A DNA stretch of 64,000 bases from Nocardioides sp. (GCF_014360585.1 NZ_JACIXG010000007.1:53716-117715); one strand, 5' to 3'; shown: positions 7,187 through 15,935, numbered from the stretch's first letter. Notes: generated by a model from the letters alone, not told the origin. Made by a program: numbers and translations.

Positions 7187-8776
7187 TCATCGCGGCGCGC
7201 ACGTGCATCCGAAGGTGACGTCGGCGAGGCGCTCAACGTTGACCTTCGTGCACCGCTGGCATCGGACATGATGAGGGTCGTCAGGCAGGGAAGGCGCGGT
7301 GAGGGGGCCGAGGTAGTCGTAGCCGTGCTTTTCAGCGAGTCGTTGTGCCTCGTCGTAGGGCACAGGTTCGCGCCTGGCGTAGGGGCCCTGCGTCGCGCGA
7401 ACCTGGACTGCCCATGTGCGCCAGTAGCAGGCTCGGCAGGTTTGTTCGTCCAGGGGATTCTTCTCCAGGGTGTAGTTGAATCGGTAGTGGGCCTGGACTG
7501 CGCAGTTTTGGCACTCTGTCATTTGGTAGTCGTTGGGGTGTGTGAACGACTCGAGGGCCAGCAGACCACCAGCACGCTGGATCTCGGCGATGTGCTCGGT
7601 GCACCAGGTTGGCTTGGTACGGGTCTTGAATGCTGCGGGCTGATTGCAGCCCGTGGTCGAGCACAGTTGGTCTGTCGGTGCTGGAGTCCGCCGTAGCGGT
7701 CGCGGTGGCTTCGGAGACGCTGGGAGTTCAGGTGCAGGCCGGAGGCTGAGCGGCATAGTCCGCTGATTCGAACCCGCTGCAGCTGCCCCTGTCGCAGGTT
7801 TGGTGGCCGCCGCCAGAGTGTCCGCAAGGAGGATCTCGGCGCCCTTGAGGCGGTTGCCGGTCAGGCAGTTCAGAAAGTCGTCCTCGGTCATCACCTCGAT
7901 CTCCTGACCCTTGTCCTGGAGTTGGAACGCTTTCCGCGCCTTGCCTGTGAGGATAGAGCCCGGTCTGAGAACCGCGGGATTGATGTCACCGACGACGAGG
8001 ACGTTGGTGCGTTTGGTGCTGGTCAGTTCGGCAATCGCGCCGACCTTGGAGCATTCGTCCCAGGCGACTTGGCGCGTCATCGACATGAGCTTGCCCGTGA
8101 AGACGATCACGCGGCCATACAGATAGCCGTCGGGATCAGCATCCGGATTGAGCTCGGCCTTGCAAAGTTTCCCACTGCTGCCGGTAGTGACAACGCTGCC
8201 AATGTAGATGCCAGCGCTCATATGCCCGATCTGGACGCCGATGGAGTCGGCGAGAGCCTCCAGGTTCTCTGCATCACGCGACGCGGCCAGGCCGTCGATG
8301 ACGCCGACGACAGCTTTGGCGTCGGCGAGGGCATCGTGATGGTTGTGGAGTGGCGCCCCAAAGTGCTGCGCGACGTACGGGAGTCGGTACGACGGGAGCG
8401 GGATCGCACGACGGCTGAGCACGAGAGTGTCGAGGAACCGGAGTTCGGGCCAAGCGATGTTGTCAACGGCGCATGCGTAGCGGATGACGCCAATGTCGAA
8501 GCCGGCATTGTGAGCGACGACCACGTCGTTGCCAATGAAGTCCATCATCCCCGGCAGGAGGTCCTGCCAACGCGGGGCGTCCTGAACCATGTCGGGTGTG
8601 ATGCCGTGAATGGTGACGTTCCAGGAGTCGAACCAGTCAGCCTTAGCCGGCGGCCGCATGAGCCAGTGCCGCTGATCGACTATGTGGCCGTCGCGAACGC
8701 GGACGAGTCCCACTGAGCATGGCGAACCGCGAAAGGAGTTGGCAGTCTCAAAGTCGATGGCGGTGTAGTCGAACAC
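7187..8776 (-). CDS. DEDDh exonuclease - BRCT - multi-zinc-finger fusion
   Basis: 529 residues. Residues 1-175 form a DnaQ-type 3'-5' exonuclease with D8 and E10 (AIDFETANSF), the Asp of VVAHNAGFDIG, and the His/Asp of HHDALADAKAV. Residues about 225-310 form a BRCT domain (VIVFTGKLMSM, NVLVVGDINP, KARKAFQLQDKGQEIEVM). The C-terminal 150 residues carry three Cys-rich clusters: CSTTGCN plus WCTEH, CQNC plus CRAC, and CQRC plus CTC, consistent with treble-clef or zinc-ribbon folds. Exonuclease-BRCT pairs occur in DNA-repair proteins, but the zinc array is unusual. GTG start lies two bases after the stop of the upstream gene, so they are cotranscribed. Confidence 0.85.
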   Translation of the reverse strand: MFDYTAIDFETANSFRGSPCSVGLVRVRDGHIVDQRHWLMRPPAKADWFDSWNVTIHGITPDMVQDAPRWQDLLPGMMDFIGNDVVVAHNAGFDIGVIRYACAVDNIAWPELRFLDTLVLSRRAIPLPSYRLPYVAQHFGAPLHNHHDALADAKAVVGVIDGLAASRDAENLEALADSIGVQIGHMSAGIYIGSVVTTGSSGKLCKAELNPDADPDGYLYGRVIVFTGKLMSMTRQVAWDECSKVGAIAELTSTKRTNVLVVGDINPAVLRPGSILTGKARKAFQLQDKGQEIEVMTEDDFLNCLTGNRLKGAEILLADTLAAATKPATGAAAAGSNQRTMPLSLRPAPELPASPKPPRPLRRTPAPTDQLCSTTGCNQPAAFKTRTKPTWCTEHIAEIQRAGGLLALESFTHPNDYQMTECQNCAVQAHYRFNYTLEKNPLDEQTCRACYWRTWAVQVRATQGPYARREPVPYDEAQRLAEKHGYDYLGPLTAPSLPDDPHHVRCQRCTKVNVERLADVTFGCTCAPR

Positions 8777-8778
8777 CG

Positions 8779-9465
8779 TTACACCATCGGTTGCTCGGCT
8801 AGGCCGGCGGCGAAGCGCTCGGGAAAGACCGGCGAGGTTTGATCGCTCATGTCTTCAGGCATGATCCACGGGGACTTTCCGGTTCTAGGTTGAACCGTGC
8901 GGCGACGGCGCTCGAGATCGGTCTGAAGCCAGTTCGACCAGGCGGCGGCGGCATAGGACGCCAGCGCGAATGCTCGTCCTGGGGGCGTGTTGTTGGCGGC
9001 CTCCAGATCAGCGAGGACAGGCCTCGGAGAGAACTCTGGGTCGACCAAGGTGCGGGATCTTGTCTTCTTGCGGTGGGCTGCCAGCGCGCTACGAATACGG
9101 TCCTGCCACTCGTCTACGTCATCGAGCATCCGGTCGATGTCTCCAACCGTCAGTGCTCCCGTGATCGGCAAGCCTTCCAGCGTAGAGCCGTCGGTGGTCA
9201 ACACGACGCAGCAGCGAGTTAGCGACCGGACCTTCTCGACTGTATCTGGATCGTTTACAGCATCGATGACGACAGCGTTGCTGTGGTGAACGCGCCCCGA
9301 ATTGTTCGTGACCCACACCGCGATCTGGTTGGATCCCGGTTGACGGTCGATGGTGGCGATTCCGCATAACCTGACGGTCACCACCAGGCCGCTCCAACAT
9401 GACCCTGAATCTCTGCACGGAGATGTGACATAAACGCGATGCTTCAGCAGGTCGAGGGAGAGCAC
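8779..9465 (-). CDS. Protein of unknown function, partner of the exonuclease fusion
   Basis: Up to 228 residues; the real start may be an internal GTG about 25-30 codons in (near VVTVRLCGIATIDRQPGS), since the first codons look non-coding. The middle alternates strands and short helices (AVWVTNNSGRVHHSNAVVID, RCCVVLTTDGSTLEGLPI), then a basic, helical C-terminal half with a Trp/Arg-rich stretch (AAAAWSNWLQTDLERRRRTV). No signal peptide or membrane segment. I do not recognise the family. The 2-bp spacing to the exonuclease gene argues for a joint function. Confidence 0.6.
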   Translation of the reverse strand: MLSLDLLKHRVYVTSPCRDSGSCWSGLVVTVRLCGIATIDRQPGSNQIAVWVTNNSGRVHHSNAVVIDAVNDPDTVEKVRSLTRCCVVLTTDGSTLEGLPITGALTVGDIDRMLDDVDEWQDRIRSALAAHRKKTRSRTLVDPEFSPRPVLADLEAANNTPPGRAFALASYAAAAWSNWLQTDLERRRRTVQPRTGKSPWIMPEDMSDQTSPVFPERFAAGLAEQPMV

Positions 9466-9694
9466 ATCGCATCAGTTGGGCCGTCCCTCAAATTGGGGAG
9501 GTCGCAAGTGCGACGGTGAGGACGAGGCTACTTCGAGACGCTCTGTCAGCAACTACTTCGATCCCAGGTTGTACGCAACAGCTGCGACCGCTGCGACCGC
9601 TACTACCGTGGGTTCCGCAGGTGCCCACGAGCGCCCAGAGTTGAGGCAGGGTGAGCGATGTCAACAACTCTTTGATAGAGCGTTTGGCAGTAAA
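9466..9694. other. Gap at the end of the decayed element
   Basis: No supported gene. Contains a short direct repeat of GCTGCGACC (about 9590-9600). I searched here for a copy of the tRNA-Pro 3' end that would mark the right attachment site and did not find one. Confidence 0.5.
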
Positions 9695-9762
9695 AGAGCA
9701 ACGTGACAATCTCGCCCCACGAGCACCTCATCGGCTGGCCTCGGCCGCGTGGCGGAGCGTGG
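9695..9762 (+). repeat. 68-bp repeat shared with 19357-19425
   Basis: Covers the ribosome site, start codon and first 60 bases of the RDD gene. It matches 19357-19425 with four substitutions and a one-base deletion in a C run (CCCC against CCCCC). Homology stops abruptly on both sides. Confidence 0.9.
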
Positions 9763-10233
9763 GCAGCGGCCGCTGCCAACGACGGCCTTCGCATTGCCGG
9801 CCCCTACACGCTGGGCATCGCCGGGTTCGGCTTCCTGCTCGAAATGTTCACGTCCAAGTCGCTCACCGGCGAGCGCTCGACCCTGCTCGGGGTCGCTGCC
9901 TTCGCGATCTGGGCCTTCTCCTACGCCTTCATCAGCCTCGCCATCACCGGCCGGACGATCGGGAAGGAGCTGGCCGGACTGCGCGTCGTACGGGCCGACG
10001 GCGCTGCACCGGGTGTGCGCACCATGCTCGTCAGGACGCTGGTGTTTCCGTTCAGCGTGGCCTTCTTCGGGAACGGCCTGCTCCTGATCGTGGTTCAGCG
10101 TGAACATCGTTCCGTCCACGACCTGATCGCCAAGACCTGTGTTGTCTATGACTGGGGCGACCGGAGCGATGAGATGCCGGGGCCGCTCTCGAACTTCCTC
10201 AACCGCGCCCAATCGGACTCCCCGCAGCGCTGA
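9703..10233 (+). CDS. RDD-family membrane protein with a replaced N-terminus
   Basis: 176 residues from GTG 9703. Membrane segments near residues 33-50 (PYTLGIAGFGFLLEMF), 62-82 (GVAAFAIWAFSYAFISLA) and 108-130 (LVRTLVFPFSVAFFGNGLLL), and the RDD-type middle block GRTIGKELAGLRVVRADG and SVHDLIAKTCVV. The N-terminal Arg-Asp-Asp helix that names the family is missing; instead the first 20 residues are encoded by the repeat that also starts the CPBP protease gene at 19365, read in a different frame. A shorter protein from ATG 9844 is conceivable. Function unknown. Confidence 0.75.
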   Translation: MTISPHEHLIGWPRPRGGAWAAAAANDGLRIAGPYTLGIAGFGFLLEMFTSKSLTGERSTLLGVAAFAIWAFSYAFISLAITGRTIGKELAGLRVVRADGAAPGVRTMLVRTLVFPFSVAFFGNGLLLIVVQREHRSVHDLIAKTCVVYDWGDRSDEMPGPLSNFLNRAQSDSPQR

Positions 10234-10247
10234 CGACGCCCGCAGGA

Positions 10248-10781
10248 TCAGGAGCCGTTGTCGTCGCCGAGGCGGACCTCGGACCAGTCGAGACCGTCGA
10301 GATTCACGACGATCGCCTCCTGGGTGGTGCGGGCGATGACGACGACGGCCTCGGCGTCGGGGTCGGGGTTCTCCTCGCGGTGGGGGACCCACGGGGGCAC
10401 GAAGACGTAGTCGCCGGGGCCGGTCTCCACGCGGGTCTCGCGGGGCTCGTCGCCTTCGGTGTCGAGGAAGACGAAGACCGGGTTGCCGGAGACGACGTAG
10501 ATCGCGGTCTCGGAGGCGCCGTGGTGGTGGTTGGCCGAGACGGTCGAGGCGGGGACATGGGTCTGGCCCATCCACAGGTTCTTCGCGCCGACGGTCTTGC
10601 CGCTGACCGCCTCGAGCCGTCGCATCCCCGAGGTCTGTCCGGTCTGGTCGACCAGACCGGAGGGAGCGACGTGGCTGAGATGGCGGTGGAAGGCGTCGAT
10701 CTCGGCGGGGACGAGGACGCCGCTCGGAGTGCGGATGTAGTCCCCGTCGGAGGACCCGGCAGGTACGTGACTGGCGGACAT
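10248..10781 (-). CDS. Cupin-domain protein
   Basis: 177 residues from ATG 10781, with AAAGGAG five bases upstream. A single cupin barrel with the metal site HHHGASETAIYVVSG (first cupin motif, three consecutive His) and PGDYVFVPPWVPHREENP (second motif, distal His). Cupins of this type bind a metal and act as isomerases, dioxygenases or ligand sensors; no HTH is present. It converges with the RDD gene and precedes the helR gene on the same strand with about 60 bp between, without an obvious shared function. Confidence 0.85.
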   Translation of the reverse strand: MSASHVPAGSSDGDYIRTPSGVLVPAEIDAFHRHLSHVAPSGLVDQTGQTSGMRRLEAVSGKTVGAKNLWMGQTHVPASTVSANHHHGASETAIYVVSGNPVFVFLDTEGDEPRETRVETGPGDYVFVPPWVPHREENPDPDAEAVVVIARTTQEAIVVNLDGLDWSEVRLGDDNGS

Positions 10782-10840
10782 CAGGCTCCTTTGGCCAGGG
10801 TGAGGACGGGGTAGTTGCCCGGCAGAGCGAGCCGCGGGCC

Positions 10841-12841
10841 TCACAGTCGAGATCGTAGCTCTAGCCTGAAGAGGCGCTTCGTCGCTCGGGTCTGGGCGAC
10901 GTACAGATCGCGCAGGCCGGCGTCGCCATCGGCTCGGATGCCTGCAGGATCGACGATGATCACGGTGTCGAACTCCAGGCCGCGCGCCTCGGGTGCGGCG
11001 ACGATCGTCGCGCCGGCACCGTGGACCTCGGCCTCCAGAGCCAGCGAGCGCTCGGTGGCTGCGATGACACCGATCAGCTCACCCGGGTGCTCGTGGCGGA
11101 CGTCCGCGATGAGCGTGCTCAGAGTGGACGGGAGGCCCTCGGCGGTCACGTCGAGGATGCGTGGCTCTTCACCGTGCCGGATGGATCTGGAGAGCTGCTG
11201 ATCCGGGGCGATCTCGGCCAGCAGCGGTTCGGTCGCAAGCAGGATCTCGGTCGTCGTGCGGTAGTTCACCGTGAGTCTGTGGTGAGCGAACCGGTCGCCG
11301 ACGAACGGCTCCAAGGCCGCATCCCACGTCCGGACGGTGGTCGATGGCCCCGCCTGGGCGAGATCTCCGACGACCGTCATCGACCGGTTCGGGCAGCGGC
11401 GCATCAGCGCGCGCCATTGCATCTCGGAGAGCTGCTGGGCCTCGTCCACCACGATGTGGCCGTAGCTCGCCTCCGGGGCTCCGTCGACGAGTGCGCGGGC
11501 CTCGTCCAGCAGAGCGAGGTCTGCGTCGCTCCACCCGTCGCCATGGTCGACGCCGAGGTCGTTCAGCAGCTCGCGGACGAGATCGTCGGCGACGAGCCGA
11601 GGCCAGGCCCGGGTGATCGCTCGATCGATGGACGGGTCATCGATGAGTTCGTCGCGGACGGTGTCCCAGTCGATGTCCAGATCATCCGTGGAGGGATCGT
11701 TCCCTGTGAAGCGGTCGAGATCGATGCCCAGGTGCGCCTCCAGCTCCTCCTCGAAGTCGGACATCTCCTTCGCGGTACGCCGTTCCAGCTCGTTGACCAG
11801 CTCGTCGACGACGTACTCGGTGAAGAGCCCGCGAGCGCGGTTGTGCCCGATGTCGTCCTGCAGGGCCTGGCATCGAGCGGAGTCGACCACGGCCGGGTCG
11901 AGCCTCACCGTGTCATGCGTCGTCTTCAGCTCCAGCGGGACGCCGTGGGGCTGGTGCTGCCGCACCAACCGAGCGAGGTCGTCGGCGAGCGCCGCGCGCC
12001 CCTTGGCCCGCGCGAGGTGATCTGGCTCGGTCCGCGTCGCCTCCACGCCCACCAGATCGGACATGGTCGCCAGCCGTACGTCGTTCTCGCCGAGCGACGG
12101 CAGCACCTCGGAGATGTAGGTGAGGAACCGCCGGTTCGGCCCGAAGACGAGCACCCCCTGGTCGGCGATCGATGGGAAGGCGTACAGCACATAGGCCGCG
12201 CGATGCAGGGCGACGATGGTCTTGCCGGTGCCGGGACCGCCGTCGACCACCATGACCCCGCGATGCGAAGACCGTACGATCTCGTCCTGCTCGGCCTGAA
12301 GGGTCGCCGCGGCCTCGTGCATCCGCCCGGTCCGCGCCGTGCTCAAGGCCGAGACGAGTGGGCTGTCCCCGACGAGGTCGACGGCTGTCGGCGACGTACC
12401 GTCGAGGATCTCGTCGTTCACGTCGACGACCTCACGGCCGTCGAGGCGTAGATGCCGACGCCTGCGTACGCCCATCGGTGCGGCCATCGTCGCCGCGTAG
12501 AACGGTCGCGCGGCCTCGGCCCGCCAGTCGATCAGCAGCGGGCTCTCGTCCTCGGTGCGCAGCCCGATCCGGCCGATGTGCAGAGACTCGCCCTCATCGG
12601 AGCGGTCGATCCGCCCGAAGCACAGCGAGTGCTCCGCTGCCTGCAGCTGTCGAATGCTCTCGGTCAGCTGGGCGACCTCGAGGTCCCTGGCATAGCGCTC
12701 GCTCGGCCCATCGACAGGCGCCGAGATCGCCCGCTCCTGTGCTGCCCGTCTTGCGCTCAGGTCGTTGTGTAGAAGCGCGTACATCGCGTCGACCGACCGC
12801 TGCTCCACGCCGACCTGACGGGCCCTGTCCTGCTCGCCCAC
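10841..12841 (-). CDS. helR: HelR/HelD-type RNA polymerase-recycling ATPase
   Basis: 666 residues from GTG 12841, chosen because GGAAGG precedes it and the mapped promoter would start transcription near 12865; TTG 12871 is the alternative. UvrD-like superfamily 1 motor with Walker A GGPGTGKT (201-208), a DEAQ box in HIVVDEAQQLSEMQW, motif IV-like NYRTT, and a C-terminal motif VAQTRATKRLF. A long insertion separates the two motor halves, as in HelD. These proteins bind stalled RNA polymerase and release nucleic acid; actinobacterial HelR also displaces rifampicin and gives resistance. I saw no rifamycin-associated palindrome upstream, so drug induction is not supported here. Confidence 0.85.
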   Translation of the reverse strand: MGEQDRARQVGVEQRSVDAMYALLHNDLSARRAAQERAISAPVDGPSERYARDLEVAQLTESIRQLQAAEHSLCFGRIDRSDEGESLHIGRIGLRTEDESPLLIDWRAEAARPFYAATMAAPMGVRRRRHLRLDGREVVDVNDEILDGTSPTAVDLVGDSPLVSALSTARTGRMHEAAATLQAEQDEIVRSSHRGVMVVDGGPGTGKTIVALHRAAYVLYAFPSIADQGVLVFGPNRRFLTYISEVLPSLGENDVRLATMSDLVGVEATRTEPDHLARAKGRAALADDLARLVRQHQPHGVPLELKTTHDTVRLDPAVVDSARCQALQDDIGHNRARGLFTEYVVDELVNELERRTAKEMSDFEEELEAHLGIDLDRFTGNDPSTDDLDIDWDTVRDELIDDPSIDRAITRAWPRLVADDLVRELLNDLGVDHGDGWSDADLALLDEARALVDGAPEASYGHIVVDEAQQLSEMQWRALMRRCPNRSMTVVGDLAQAGPSTTVRTWDAALEPFVGDRFAHHRLTVNYRTTTEILLATEPLLAEIAPDQQLSRSIRHGEEPRILDVTAEGLPSTLSTLIADVRHEHPGELIGVIAATERSLALEAEVHGAGATIVAAPEARGLEFDTVIIVDPAGIRADGDAGLRDLYVAQTRATKRLFRLELRSRL

Positions 12842-12870
12842 GTGCCCCCGCCTTCCGTTTTCGGAGGTCA

Positions 12871-12899
12871 ACTATGAGCGGCAGCCGGGGTAAAGACAA
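12871..12899 (-). promoter_or_regulatory. Predicted sigma-70-type promoter of helR
   Basis: On the minus strand TTGTCT (-35) - 17 bp - CATAGT (-10), four of six matches in each box, upstream of the GTG start with room for its ribosome site. Confidence 0.45.
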
Positions 12900-12994
12900 C
12901 GTTGATCTATCTTAGGATCCGTGGCCTTGCCCTCGGCGCTCGCACCCGCCGGAGGCCGCGCCTGCCGGGACCCCGTAGGCGAACATCGCCGTTC

Positions 12995-13642
12995 TCATGT
13001 GGCGAACTCGTCGACCGCGGTCAACACCCGGCGGTCAAAGACACGGCGCTGGGCGGCGAGCTCCTCTCCAGTTGGCGCTTCACCGACGATGAGGTTCCCC
13101 AGGTCGTCGACCGACTGAGGCTGGTCCTCCGCATCCGGAAGCACCGCGACGGCAGACTTCGCGAACCCGCAGTAGTAGGCGATGCCCTCGCTCAGCTGAG
13201 CCTCCAGAAGGTCGACCATGGGCGCGACGATCGGGTCCTCGGCTGTAGCACCGGCGAGCCCGAGCCACAGAACGCGCTTCCCCGCCAACCGCGGAGCGCT
13301 GCGACCGTAGGCGAACCCGTAGTTCCACACGCGGTCGATCCACCCTTTGAGGAGCGCCGGCGTGCTCTGCCAGTAGATCGGGAAGACCACGACTAGCAGG
13401 TCGGCGGCGAGGACTCGTTCCATGTGCCGCTGCACTTGCATCGAGTACGCCTTGTCCCGGTTGGTCCAGTCGGGCTCGTCCTCGACCGTCATCCTGGGGT
13501 CGAACCCCTCGGCGCGAAGGTCGAGGACATCAATCTCATGCTCCGCCGCACGGAGTCGTTCGGCGACCAGGTCGGCGACGTGCGCGGTTCGTGAGTCGGG
13601 TCGGTGATGCGAGAGGACGACGAGCGTTCGTGTGGATGTCAT
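12995..13642 (-). CDS. NAD(P)H oxidoreductase, flavodoxin fold (MdaB/KefF-like)
   Basis: 215 residues from ATG 13642. Flavodoxin_2 family: a first strand TLVVLSHHRPDSRTAHVADL with FMN-phosphate loop, the central VVVFPIYWQSTPALLKGWID motif, and WNYGFAYG, the usual FMN/FAD-binding order. Such enzymes reduce quinones or electrophiles by two electrons. It is divergent from an AraC-type regulator 80 bp away, so regulation by that protein, perhaps in response to electrophiles, is likely. The specific substrate cannot be told. Confidence 0.88.
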   Translation of the reverse strand: MTSTRTLVVLSHHRPDSRTAHVADLVAERLRAAEHEIDVLDLRAEGFDPRMTVEDEPDWTNRDKAYSMQVQRHMERVLAADLLVVVFPIYWQSTPALLKGWIDRVWNYGFAYGRSAPRLAGKRVLWLGLAGATAEDPIVAPMVDLLEAQLSEGIAYYCGFAKSAVAVLPDAEDQPQSVDDLGNLIVGEAPTGEELAAQRRVFDRRVLTAVDEFAT

Positions 13643-13722
13643 GAGATGAGTACAGCGCGATGTGCGTAGACGATCCATGGGTTGAAGGCTCTGATCGATA
13701 GGAGTTCGTCTACGCTTTGGAC

Positions 13723-14649
13723 GTGGATCCACTGAGCTCGCTCCTGGCAGGCATCCGTACTGAAGGCTCCGTCGTGACCTCGGCCGTGCTGAGCACGCCG
13801 TGGTCCATCCACTTCGTGGACGAGGCAGTACTGACGATGGTCACGGTGCTGCGTGGCGGCGGGGTGCTTCACCTCCCCGACGGAGACAGCCGGAGGGTGA
13901 GGCCGGGGGAGACCGCACTCGTACGCGGTCCTGCTCCGTTCTTGCTCGCCGACCGTGCCGACGTCGTCGATGACCCCGCGACGACCTACGAGGTCGCCTG
14001 CTTCCTGTGCGAGGACGAGGACCACTACGTGGCGCCATCACCCCACGCGGACGCGACGACCCTCGTGGTCGGTGTGTATCGAACGGTGGGTCATCGATCG
14101 AACAGGGTGCTCGACACACTTCCGACAGTGCTGATCATCCAGGAGGAGCCCGGCGTCTGCGACTGGATGGAATCGGTGGCCTGTGACGCTGCGAACCTTC
14201 GACCTGGATCGCAGGCGCTCATGGACCGGATGCTCGATTGGGCCCTGGTGTGCACGCTGCGTACCTGGTTCGAACGAGTTGGCGCCGAGGCACCGGCGTG
14301 GTACCGCGGGCTGGCAGACCCCGTAGTCGGACCAGCTCTCGATGCGGTCCATCGCCGACCGACCGAGCGATGGACGGTGGCTCGGATGGCGGCCGAGGCC
14401 GGCGTGTCTCGAGCGCTGTTCGCCCGCCGATTCCGCGACGTCGTCGGCCGTCCTCCGTTGACGTACCTCACCGAGCATCGCCTCGACGAGGCGTCCGACC
14501 TTCTGATGAGTACGGACCTGGGTGTCGCGCAGATCGCCAAGGCGGTCGGGTACGCCGACTCGTTCGGGTTCAGCGCGGCATTCAAGCGGGTCCGTGGCAG
14601 CAGCCCGACCGCGTTCAGACGCTCATTGTCATCCACTTCCCGCGCCTGA
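13723..14649 (+). CDS. AraC-family regulator with cupin_6 sensor domain
   Basis: 308 residues from GTG 13723. The N-terminal half (about 1-190) is a cupin_6 ligand domain (SIHFVDEAVLTMVTVLRGGG, then RVRPGETALVRGPAPFLLAD). Residues about 205-305 are the AraC double HTH (WTVARMAAEAGVSRALFARR, then VAQIAKAVGYADSFGFSAAF). Cupin_6 AraC proteins usually act on the oxidoreductase gene beside them, here the divergent flavodoxin-fold enzyme. TACGCT at 13711-13716 ends six bases before the start, suggesting leaderless mRNA; TTG 13717 is an alternative start. Confidence 0.88.
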   Translation: MDPLSSLLAGIRTEGSVVTSAVLSTPWSIHFVDEAVLTMVTVLRGGGVLHLPDGDSRRVRPGETALVRGPAPFLLADRADVVDDPATTYEVACFLCEDEDHYVAPSPHADATTLVVGVYRTVGHRSNRVLDTLPTVLIIQEEPGVCDWMESVACDAANLRPGSQALMDRMLDWALVCTLRTWFERVGAEAPAWYRGLADPVVGPALDAVHRRPTERWTVARMAAEAGVSRALFARRFRDVVGRPPLTYLTEHRLDEASDLLMSTDLGVAQIAKAVGYADSFGFSAAFKRVRGSSPTAFRRSLSSTSRA

Positions 14650-14669
14650 ACGATCGCTAGCTGTGATGC

Positions 14670-15272
14670 CTACTCGCGCCGCAGGACGACCCAGGTGAAT
14701 GGCTGTATTACGCCCCATGGGGTCACGTGCTCGTCGGTCTCCGCATGCTCCAGCGTGAAGGCCCCCGCGAAGAGGCGGACGAGCGAGTCGGCGTCATGAC
14801 GGGCGGTCGGCAGGCCCGAGCATGACTCGGGGCCTGTGGGGGCGAAGGTGCCCATCACCAGCCCGCCTCCGGTCTGGACGGCTGTCGTCGCTTGGTTCAC
14901 GTAGCGAGCCTGGTCGGCTGGGTCGGTGAGGAAGTGAAAGACCGCTCGATCGTGCCAGACCGCGTAGCTGTCGACTGGCGTCCAAGTCAGCACATCGGCG
15001 ACGACGTACGTCGCCTTCTGGCCCAGCCGTTGGCGGACCTGTTCGAGTGCGTTGGAGGAGACGTCCAGCACGGTCACGTCATAGCCTGCCGGCAGCAGCG
15101 CGTCCGCCAGGCCGGAGGCGCCCGCGCCGACATCGATCACCCGCCCTGAGGTCGCAGCCATCGTGATGAGTCGCCGAGAAGTCGCTGGAACCGGCTCGTA
15201 CCAACTCACATCGTCGACGTCCTTGGCCGCGTAGACGGTGTTCCAGTGGGCGTCAGGCTCTGAGGCGCTCAT
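14670..15272 (-). CDS. Class I SAM-dependent methyltransferase
   Basis: 200 residues from ATG 15272. Motif I VIDVGAGASGLADAL, motif II-like VTVLDVSSNALEQ, YVVADVLTW and the acidic WHDRAVFHFLTDPADQARYV post-II region place it in the UbiE/TehB-like methyltransferase_11/12 group. WNTVYAAKDVDDVSWYEP at the N-terminus is typical of a subgroup annotated as thiopurine or tellurite-type methyltransferases, but the substrate is unknown. It converges with the AraC gene and lies 42 bp downstream of the TetR gene on the same strand. Confidence 0.87.
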   Translation of the reverse strand: MSASEPDAHWNTVYAAKDVDDVSWYEPVPATSRRLITMAATSGRVIDVGAGASGLADALLPAGYDVTVLDVSSNALEQVRQRLGQKATYVVADVLTWTPVDSYAVWHDRAVFHFLTDPADQARYVNQATTAVQTGGGLVMGTFAPTGPESCSGLPTARHDADSLVRLFAGAFTLEHAETDEHVTPWGVIQPFTWVVLRRE

Positions 15273-15313
15273 GCCTGCGCATTCTGCCGTTGTTGGCCTG
15301 CCGGTGGCGCGGA

Positions 15314-15901
15314 TCAGCTGGAACTCGGAGGAGGTTGCGCTGCCGCCTGGCTGATGCCATGGATCGCGGCACGGATCCGTTCGGCCGCAGTGTCGGGGTC
15401 GGGCTGTCCGCTGTCGAGCCACGCGATCACCGCGTCGGTCGTCAAGGTCGGGATCAGCTGGGCGGCCCAGTCCAGCCAGGGGCCATCGGGGATCTGCTTC
15501 GCGAGGTTGGAGCGTGCGACCGTCACCGCGGCGGCGGAGAGGCTGTCGGTCAGATCCTGGAACTCGCGCTCGCGGGTGGCGAAACGAAAGAGCAGCCGAA
15601 AGGCATCAGGGTCCTCGGCGGCAGCGCCCAAGAGCGCCGGAATCGCATCGTCCTCGAAGTCGTCGGTGCCCACTCGCTCGGCGAGGCGACTGCATGCCTG
15701 ATCCAGGATCGTCCGATACAGCTCGGCCTTGGAGTCGAAGTGCCGGTAGAGCACGACACGCGTGACCCCGGCTTCCTCGGCGATCTCGTCCAGCCCGGTG
15801 TCGGCGAACCCGTGCCTGGCGAATGCGCGTGTCGCGGCCGTCAAGATCTGGGCCCGTCGTTCCGCACGGGGCAACCGGGTCCTGGCTGCAGGTTGGGGCA
15901 T
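15314..15901 (-). CDS. TetR-family repressor of the adjacent ABC exporter
   Basis: 195 residues from ATG 15901, with GAGAGGAAG as ribosome site. N-terminal HTH: RRAQILTAATRAFARHGFAD, then IAEEAGVTRVVLYRHFDSKA. The C-terminal ligand domain is helical and unremarkable in length. It is divergent from a two-gene ABC exporter; two tandem 20-bp palindromes lie between them, so it most likely represses both its own gene and the transporter and is released by the exported compound. Confidence 0.9.
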   Translation of the reverse strand: MPQPAARTRLPRAERRAQILTAATRAFARHGFADTGLDEIAEEAGVTRVVLYRHFDSKAELYRTILDQACSRLAERVGTDDFEDDAIPALLGAAAEDPDAFRLLFRFATREREFQDLTDSLSAAAVTVARSNLAKQIPDGPWLDWAAQLIPTLTTDAVIAWLDSGQPDPDTAAERIRAAIHGISQAAAQPPPSSS

Positions 15902-15915
15902 CCCACTTCCTCTCT

Positions 15916-15935
15916 TGTATACCTCGAAGTTTACA
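15916..15935. promoter_or_regulatory. TetR operator candidate 1
   Basis: TGTATAC-N6-GTTTACA, an inverted repeat with one mismatch in the arms, 14 bp upstream of the tetR start. Same architecture as the copy at 15944-15963. Confidence 0.7.

Noticed and set aside
6856..7269. Short minus-strand frames between the SHOCT and exonuclease genes
   Set aside because: They overlap both flanking genes, lack ribosome sites, and show no recognisable protein.
9466..9702. Right attachment site of the tRNA-Pro element
   Set aside because: No copy of the tRNA 3' end found by reading; the element boundary is therefore left open.
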